64,000 nucleotides of DNA from assembly GCA_018398805.1 (NCBI GenBank), contig JAGFBZ010000740.1, forward strand, positions 170,487 through 234,486. Direction: 5' to 3'. The notes under the pieces are model-generated. The model saw only the letters and a program-made list of their open reading frames with translations. It had not been told where the DNA came from and did not search any database. Source of the stretch: Hirundichthys speculiger (Eukaryota > Chordata > Actinopteri > Beloniformes > Exocoetidae). This document shows positions 55,072 to 64,000 of the stretch, in pieces (positions within the stretch are counted from its first letter, which is position 1; every line of letters starts with the position of its first letter). A program made the position numbers and the translations under genes.

Positions 55072-58000
55072 CGGGTTAGCATGACAACACGTTTCAGAGG
55101 AGGGTTAGCATGACAAAACATTTTAGAGTAGCGGGTTAGCATGATAACACATTTCAGAGGGGGGTTAGCATGACAACACATTTCAGAGGGGGGTTAGCCT
55201 GACAGCACATTTCAGAGGGGGTTAGCATGACAATACATTTCAGAGGGGGGTTAGCATGATGACACATTTCAGAGGAGGCATGACAACACATTAGAGACAA
55301 CACAAACAACGACATTCAGAGGGGGGCCATGACACACATTTCAGAGTAGTGGGTTAGCATGACAACACATTTGAGAGGGGGGGTTAGCATGACAACCACA
55401 TATCAGAGGGGGTTAGCATGACGACAACATTTCAGACGAGGTTAGCATGACAAACACATTTCAGAGGGGGGTTAGCATGACAACACATTTCAGAGGGGGG
55501 TAAGCATGATAAACATTTTTCAGAGGGGGGTTAGCATGATTCAGACACATTTCAGAGGGGGGATAGCATGACATGAGACACATTTCAGAAGGGGGGGTCG
55601 ATGACAACAATTCAGAGGGGGGTTAGCATGACAACACATTTCAGAGGCGGGGTTAGCATGACAACAATTTCAGAGGGGGTTAGCAGGAAGGCACATTCAG
55701 AGGGGGGGTTAGCAATGAAACACATTTCAGAGGGGGGGTAGCATGACAAACATTTCAGAGGGGGGTGGGAGGGTGTAAGCAGCATGATAACATGACAACA
55801 CAGTCAGAGGGGGGATGACAAACATTTCAGAGTTTGGGTTAGCAGACAACACATTCGAGGGGGGTCGGGTGAGACAACATTTAGAGGGGGGTTAGCATGA
55901 CGGAGCCTACATTTCAGAGGGGGATAGCATGACAAACATTTCAGAGGGAGTTAGCATGACAGCACATTTCAGAGGGGGGTTTTTTTATTAGAGACAACAC
56001 ATTTCAGAGGGGGGTTAGCATGGGACATGACCAAATTTAGAGGGGGTTAGCATGACACACTTTCAGAGGGGGTAGCCTGACAACACATTCAGAGGGGGGT
56101 TAGCATGACACACATTTCAGAGGGGGTTAGCCTCAGAGGGGGTTAGCATGACAACACATTTCAGAGGGGGGTTGGCATGACAACACATTTCAGAGAAGGC
56201 TTGCATGACAACACATTTCAGAGGGGGTTGCATGACAACACATTTCAGAGGGGGGGCATGCCAACAAATTTCAGAGGGGTTAGCATGACAAACATTTCAG
56301 AGGGGGGTAAGCATGATAACACTTTCAGAGGGGGTTAGCATGACAGACAACATTTCAGAGGGGGTTGCATGACGACACATTTCAGAGGGGGGTTAGATGA
56401 CAACCACATTTCAGAGGGGGGCATGAACACATTAGCAGATAACACATTTCAGAAGGGGGGTAGCATGACAGCACTTTCAGAGGGGGGTAAGCATGACAGC
56501 ATTTCAGAGGGGGTTAGCATGACAACACATTTCAGAGGGGGGTAGCTGACAGCACATTCAGAGAGGGGTTGGCATGACGACACATTTCAGAGGGGGGTTA
56601 GCATGACAATTTCAGAGGTTAGCATGACAACACATTTCAGAGGGGGTTGGAATGACAACACATTTCAGAGGGGGGTAAGCATGACACACATTCAGAGGGG
56701 GGGACCATGACAACATTTCAGAGGGGGGGTAGCATGACAACACATTCAGAGGGGTTAGCTGACAACACATTTCAGAGGCATGATAACACATTTTAGAGGG
56801 GGGTTAGCATGATAACACATTCAGAGGGGGGGATAGCATGACAGCACATTTCAGAGGGGGGTAAGCATGATGAACAATTCAGAGTGGATTAGCATTGATA
56901 ACACATTTTCAGGGGGTAGATGACAGCAAATTTAAGAGGGGGGTTAGGAGACGACACATTTCAGACGGGGTTAGCATGACAACACATTTCAGAGGGGGTT
57001 AGCATGACAACACATTTCAGAGGGGGGTTGACGACACATTTCAGAGGAGGTTAGCATGACAACACATTTCAGAGGGGGGTTAGCATGACGACACATTTCA
57101 GACGGGGTTAGCATGACAACACATTTCAGAGGGGGGGCATGACAACACATTTCAGAGGGGGGTAAGCATGATAACACATTTCAGAGGGGGGTTAGACAAT
57201 ATGCATGAACACATTTCAGAGGGGGGAGATGACCCATTCAGAGGGGGTTAGCACACACATTTCAGAGGGGGGGTTAGCATGACGACATTTCAGGGGGTAG
57301 CATGACAACAATTTCAGAGGGGGTTAGCATGACACACATTTCAGAGGGGGGTTAAATAAAGACACATTTCAGAGGAGGCTTAGCATGACACACACATTTC
57401 AGAGGGGGGTTAGCATGACAACACATTTCAGAGGGGGTTAGCATGACAACACATTTCAGAGGGGGTTGTTGACAACACATTTCAGCGGGGGGTTAGCATG
57501 AAGACACATTTCAGTGGGGGGGGGTACCATGACAACACATTCAGAGTAGTGGGTAGCATGACAACACATTTCAGAGGGGGTTAGCATGACAACACATTCA
57601 GAGGGGGTTAGCATGACGACACATTTCAGAGGGGGTTAGCATGACAAACATTTCAGGGGGGAGCATGACAACCATTTAGAGGGGGGTTAGCATGACAACA
57701 CATTTCAGAGGGGCGTTAGCATGACAACACATATCAGAGGGGGTTAGCATGACAGCACACATTTCAGACAGAGGGGGGTTAGCATGACAACACATTTCAG
57801 AGGGGGTTAGCATGACAACACATTTCAGAGGGGGGTTAGCATGACAGCACATTTCAGAGGGGGGTTAGCATGACGGACACATTTCAGAGGGGGTAGCATG
57901 ACAACACATTTCAGAGGGGGGTTAGCATGACAATACATTTCAGAGGGGGGTTAGCATGACAACACATTTCAGAGGGGGGTTAGCATGACGACCACATTTC

Positions 58001-61000
58001 AGAGGGGGTTGAGCACATTTCAGAGGGGGGTTAGCATGAAGCCACATTTCAGAGGAGGCTTAGCATGACAACATTTCAGAGTGGGTTTGCATGACAACAC
58101 ATTTCAGAGGGGGTTAGCATGACAACACATTTCAGAGGGGGGTAGCATGACAACACATTTCAGAGGGGGTTAGCATGACAACACATTTCAGAGGGGGGTA
58201 GCATGACAGCACATGGGGTTAACATGACAACACATTTCAGAGGGGGGTTAGCCTGACAGCACATTTCAGAGGGGGGTTAGCATGACATGACAGCACATTT
58301 CAGAGGGGGTTAGCATGACAAACATTTCAGAGGGGGGTTAGCACATGACACATTTCAGAGGAGGTTAGCATGACAACACATTTCAGAGGGGGGTTAGCAT
58401 GACCATTTCAGAGGGGGGGATGCAACACATTTCAGAGGGGGGTAAGCATGACGACACATTTCAGAGGGGGGGTTACCATGACAACACATTTCAGAGTAGT
58501 GGGTTAGCATGACAACACATTTCAGAGGGGGGTTAGCATGACAACACATTTCAGAGGGGGTTAGCATGACGACACATTTCAGACGGGGTTAGCATGACAA
58601 CACATTTCAGAGGGGGTTAGCAGCATGACAACACATGTTAGAGGGGGGGGTTAGCATGATAAACATTCAGAGGGGGGGTAGCATGATAACACATTTCAGA
58701 GGGGGGGATAGCATGACAACACATTTCAGAGGGGGGTTAGCATGACAACACATTTCAGAGGGGGGTAAGCATGATAACACATTTCAGAGGGGGGATAGTA
58801 TGACAGCACATTTCAGAGTGGGGTTAGCATGACAGCACATTTCAGAGGGGGGTTAGCATGACAGCACATTTCAGAGGGGGGTTAGCATGACGACACATTT
58901 CAGACGGGGTTAGCATGACAACACATTTCAGAGGGGGGTTAGCATGACAGCACATTTCAGAGGGGGGTTACAATAAAGACACATTTCAGAGGAGGCTTAG
59001 CATGACAACACATTTCAGAGGGGGGTTAGCATGACAACACATTTCAGAGGGGGTTAGCATGATAACACAATTCAGAGTGGGGTTAGCATGACAACACATT
59101 TCAGAGAAAGCTTAGCATGACAACACATTTCCGAGGGGGGTTGGTATGACAACACATTTCAGAGGGGGGTAAGCATGCAGACACATTTCAGAGGGGGGGG
59201 GGATACCATGACAACACATGTCAGAGTAGTGGGTTAGCATGACAACACATTTCAGAGGGGGGTTAGCATGACAACACATTTCAGAGGGGGTTAGCATGAC
59301 GACACATTTCAGAGGGGGGTTAGCATGACAAACATTTCAGAGGGGGGATAGCATGACAACACATTTAGACGGGGCATGACACATTTAGAGGGGGGTTAGC
59401 ATGACAACACACATTTCAGAGGGGGTAAGCATGATAACACATTTCAGAGGGGGTTAGCATGACAACACATTTCAGAGGGGAGGTAAGCATGATAACACAT
59501 TTCAGAGGGGGGTTAGCATGACAACACATTTCAGAGGGGGGTTAGCATGACAACACATTTCAGACGGGGTTAGCATGACAACACATTTCAGATTTCAGAG
59601 GGGGTAGCATGACAACACATTTCAGAGGGGTTGGTTAGCATGACAACACATTCAGAGGGGGGTTAGCATGACAACACATTTCAGAGGGGGGGTTAGCATG
59701 ACAACAACATTTCAGAGGGGGTTAGCATGACAACACATTTAGAGGGGGGTTAGCATGACACACATTTCAGAGGGGGGTTGCATGACACATTTCAGAGGGG
59801 GGTTAGCACATTTAGAGGGGGGTAAGCAGATAACACATTTCAGAGGGGGTTAGCATGACAACACATTTCAGAGGGGGGTTAGCATGACAGCACATTTCAG
59901 AGGGGGGTTTGCATGACGACACATTTCAGATGGGGTTAGCATGACAACACATTTCAGAGGGGGGTTAGCATGACAACACATTTCAGAGGGGGGTAAGCAT
60001 GATAACACATGTCAGAGGGGATTAGCATGATAACACATTTCAGAAGGGGGGGGTAGCATGACAGCACATTTCAGAGGGGGGTTAGCATGACAGCACATTT
60101 CAGAGGGGGTTAGCATGACAACCCATTTAGCCTGAGGGGGTTGGCATGACACACATTTCAGAGGGGGGTTAGCCACATTTCAGACAGCACATTTAGCAAT
60201 TTCAGAGGGGGGTTAGCATGACAACACATTTCAGAGGGGGGTAGCATGACAACACATTTCAGAGGGGGGTAACAGAGGGGGTAAGCATGACGACACATTT
60301 CAGAGGGGGGGTTACCATGACAACACATTTCAGAGTAGTGGGTTAGCATGACAACACATTTCAGAGGGGGGTTAGCATGACAACACATTTCAGAGGGGGT
60401 TAGCATGACGCACATTTTTCAGACGGGGGTTAGCATGACAACACATTTCAGAGGGGGGTTAGCATGAAAACACATTTCAGAGGGGGTAAGCATGATAACA
60501 CATTTTAGAGGGGGTTGCATGATAACACATTTCAGAGGGGGGGATAGCATGACAACATTTCAGAGGGGTTAGCATGACAACACATTTCAGAGGGGGTTAG
60601 CATGACAACACATTTCAGAGGGGGGTTAGCATGACAACACATTTCAGAGGAGTTAGCATGACAACATTTAAGAGGGGGTTAGGATGACCATTTCAGAGGG
60701 GGTTTAGCATGACAACACATTAGAGGGGGGTTAGCATGAAACAACATTTCAGAGGGGGTGTTTCATGGATAACACATTTCAGAGGGGGGTTAGCATGAGC
60801 ATGACACATTTCAGAGGAGGACAACATTTCAGGGGGGTTAGCATGACAACACATTTCAGAGGGGGGTTAGCATGACAACACATTTCAGAGGGGTTAGCAT
60901 GACAACACATTTCAGAGGGGGGTTAGCATGATAACACATTTCAGAGGGGGTATGAACACACATTTCAGAGGGGGTAGCATGACAACACATTTCAGAGGGG

Positions 61001-64000
61001 GGTTAGCATGACAGACATTTCAGAGGGGGTTAGATGACGACACATTTCAGACGGGGTTAGCATGACAACACATTTCAGAGGGGGGTTAGCATGACAGCAC
61101 ATTTCGAGGGGGGTTAAAATAAAGACACATTTCAGAGGGGGGTTAGCATGACACACATTTAGAGGGGTTAGCATGACAACACATTTCAGAGGGGGTAGAT
61201 GACAACAATTTCAGGGGGGTTGGTTTCATGAAGACAAATTTCAGAGGGGGGTAAGCATAGCATGAACCATTTCAGAGGGGGGTGAAAATTTCAGAGGGTG
61301 GGTTAGCGACAACACATTTCAGAGGGGGGTTAGCATGACAACACATTTCAGAGGGGGTTAGCATGACGAACATTACAGAGGGGAGGACTTTCAGCATGAC
61401 AACACATTTCAGAGGGGGTTGCATGTTGAGGGGGGAAACACATTCAGAGGGGGGTAGATGACGGGAGGGGGTTTACTGACAACACATTCAGAGGGGGGTA
61501 GCATGATAACAGAACGATCAGACCCAAGACATTTCAGAGGGGGGTTAGCATGACAAACACATTTCAGAGGGGGGTTAACAGAGAATACATTTCAGAGAGG
61601 GGTTCGCACATTCAGAGGGGGTTAGCATGACGACACATTTCAGAGGGGGGTTAGCATGACAGCACATTTCAGAGGGGGGTTAGCATGAAGACACATTTCA
61701 GAGGAGGCTTAGCATGACAACACATTCAGAGTGGGGTTGCATGACAACACATTTCAGAGGGGGTTGGCATGACAACAATTTAGGGGGTAGCTGCATTCAG
61801 AAAACACATTCAGAGGGGGGGGGTTAGATGCATGAAACAACACATTTCAGAGGGGGTTAGCATGAAGGGGACTTTCAGAGGGGGGTTAGCAAGACACATT
61901 TCAGAGGGGGGGCATACGACAGGATGGGTTAGCATGACAAACACAGAGGGGGGGTTAGCATGAAAACATTTCAGAGGGGGGTTAAACACACAGATGACAA
62001 CACATTTAGAGGGGGTTAGCATGACAGCACATTTCAGAGGGGGTTAGCATGACAAACACATTCAGAGGGGGGTAGCCATGATAAAACACATTTCAGAGGG
62101 GGTTAGCATGACACACACATTTCAGAGAGGGGGGTAGCATGACCACATTTCAGAGGGGGGTTCGCATGACAACACATTTCAGAGGGGGTTAGCATGACAA
62201 CACATTTCAGAGGGGGGTAAGCCTGACAACACATTCAGAGGGGGGTTTGCCATGACAGCAAATTTCAGGAGGGGGGTTAGCATGCAACACATTTCGGGGG
62301 AGCATGACAACACATTTCAGAGGGGGGTTAGGGGACAACACATTTCAGAGGGGGTAAGCATGATACACATTCAGAGGGGTTAGCATGACAACACATTTCA
62401 GAGGGGGGTTAGCATGACAGCACATTTCAGAGGGGGTTAGCATGGAGGGGGGTTGGTATTCAGAACACATTTCAGAGGGGGGTTAAGATGACATGCACAT
62501 TTCAGAGGGGGTTAGCATGACAACAAGCATTCAGAGGGGGGGGTTAGCTGACACACATTCAGAGGGGGCATGACACATTAGATGACGACACATTTCAGAG
62601 GGGGGTTGCATGAACACATTTCAGAGGGGGTTAGCATGACAACAATTCAGAGGGGGTTAGCATGACAACACATTTCAGAGGGGGTTAGCATGACACACAT
62701 TTCAGAGGGGGGTGAGCATGAAGTTTTAGAGGGGGGTTAGCATGATACAGTTCAGAGAGGGTAGCATGACAAACACATTTCAGAGGGGTTAGCATGACAA
62801 CACATTCAGAGGGGGGTAGCATGACAACCCATTTGAAAAACACATTTCAGAGGGGGGTTAGCATGACAACACATTTCAGAGGGGGGTTAGCATGACAGCA
62901 CATTTCAGAGGGGGGTTTAGCAGCACAAACACATTTCAGAGGGGGGTTAGCATGATAACACATTTCAGAGGGGGTTAGCATGACATTTCACAGGGGGTTG
63001 CCACACATTTCAGAGGGGGGTTAGCAACAGACAGACACATTTCAGAGGAAACATGCAACAATTTAGAGGGGGGTTAGCATGACAACACATTTCAGAGGGG
63101 GTTAGCATGACAACACATTTCAGAAAAGCTTAGCATGACAACACATTTCGAGGGGGGTTGGTATGACAACACATTTCAGAGGGGGTTTAAGCATGAAGAC
63201 ACATTTCAGGGGGGGGATACCATGACAACACATGTCAGAGTGGGGGGTTAGCATGACAACACATTTCGAGGGGGTTACAACACACATTCAGAGGGGGTTA
63301 GCATGACGACACATCAGAGGGGGTTAGCATGACAAAACATTTCAGAGGGGGGATAGCATGACAACACATTTCAGACCGGGGTTAGCATGACACACATTTC
63401 AGAGGGGGTTAGCATGACAACATATAGAGGGGGTTAGCATGACGACACATTTCAGAGGGGTTAGCATGACAACACATTTCAGAGGGGGGGGTTAGCTTGA
63501 CAACACATTTCAGAGGGGGGTAAGCATGATAAACATTCAGAGGGGGGTAGCATGATAAACACATTTCAGAGGGGGGTTAGCATGACAGCACATTTCAGAG
63601 GGGGGGTTGAGGGAGCAGACGACACATTTCAGACGGGTTAGCATGACAACACATTTCAGAGGGGGGTTAGCATGACAAACATTTCAGAGGGGGGTTAGCC
63701 TGACAACAACATTTCAGAGGGGGGTAGCATGACGACACATTTCAGAGGGGGGTTGCTGACAGCACATTCAGAGGGGGGTAGCATGAAGACACATTTCAGA
63801 GGGGCAGCATGACAACACATTTCAGAGGGGTTGCATGACAACCATTCAGAGGGGGGGGGCATGACAACACATTTAGAGGGGGTTAGATGGGGTTACATGA
63901 CAACACATTTCAGAGGGGGGTTAGCATGACAAGCACATTTCAGAGGGGGTAGATACAACACATTTCAGAGGGGGGTTAGCTGACAGCACATTCAGAGGGG
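55072..64000. repeat. 29-bp satellite array (about 300 units), open at the window edge
   Basis: Unit ttagcatgacaacacatttc + agagggggg, with a G run of 4-8. Recurrent variants are aagcatgataacac, gacgacacatttcagacgggg, gacagcac, gaggaggcttagc and agagtagtgggttagc. Marker variants recur together in the same order, indicating higher-order units of several hundred bp to about 1.1 kb. Many units have one or more missing bases, unevenly distributed. No genes lie within; all open frames there are by-products of the repeat. Confidence 0.95.

Noticed and set aside
56989..62022. Minus-strand frames of repeated CVVMLTPSEMCCHANPPLK type
   Set aside because: By-products of the 29-bp satellite. They appear only where a few units happen to stay in phase.
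55072..64000. Telomere-like GGGTTAG in each satellite unit; also CRISPR-like periodicity
   Set aside because: GGGTTAG occurs once per 29-bp unit, not as TTAGGG tandem repeats. There are no unique spacers between repeats, so it is a simple satellite.

Overview
The window is nuclear DNA of a ray-finned fish, most likely a percomorph. The evidence is spliced genes with GT/AG introns, poly(A) signals, a CR1/L2-group LINE, hAT, Tc1 and Mag-type Ty3 elements in forms familiar from fish, a fish-style immunoglobulin V-set exon, and very dense repeats. There are no operons, no prokaryotic genes and no CRISPR.

Layout. 0-1 kb: last exon and 3' UTR of a + strand host gene. 1.4-8.5 kb: LINE tails, then a 20-bp minisatellite split by a 3.4-kb LINE (3.64-7.04 kb) and a 1.0-kb hAT-like element (7.46-8.47 kb, 8-bp target duplication). 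8.5-14.3 kb: a possible minus-strand last exon (11.4 kb), two TA-flanked MITEs, a minus-strand retroelement carrying a broken membrane-type ORF, and an L1-type LINE fragment. 14.7-16.8 kb: a retroelement split by a hAT element, then the first two exons of a minus-strand Ig V-set gene. 17-27 kb: hAT elements, a solo LTR, two CTCF-like motifs in a 3.4-kb-spaced inverted repeat, a TTAA-flanked MITE, weak host exons near 25 kb, and an (ATCC)n array. 27.4-52 kb: a segmentally duplicated block. 52-55 kb: candidate host exons around an RFX X-box/CCAAT region. 55.07-64 kb: a 29-bp satellite running off the end.

The duplicated block is the main interest. Its unit has hAT elements, a shared leader, a compact promoter (inverted CCAAT, TCACGTGA E-box, two CRE sites, TATA box), a single-exon ORF of about 296 codons that I do not recognise, and a 170-bp tandem repeat downstream. 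Copy A (about 30.1-34.0 kb) is open but has a garbled C-terminus. Copy B (34.0-38.5 kb) is frameshifted. Copy C (43.5-51.9 kb) is intact and carries a young Ty3 retrotransposon just upstream of its promoter.

Four related hAT families, named here F1 to F4, and a fifth, F5, are interleaved. F1 starts TAGGGCTGGGCA. F2 starts TAGGGCTGGGCC and carries a BED-finger exon. F3 starts TAGAGGTC. F4 starts AGGGCTGCAC. F5 starts TAGGGATGGG. F2 and F3 share interior sequence, so one is a mosaic of the other.

Two stretches (about 32.83-36.57 kb and much of 55.3-64 kb) show dense small deletions compared with their own repeat copies. This looks like unpolished long-read sequence, so frameshifts there may not be real.
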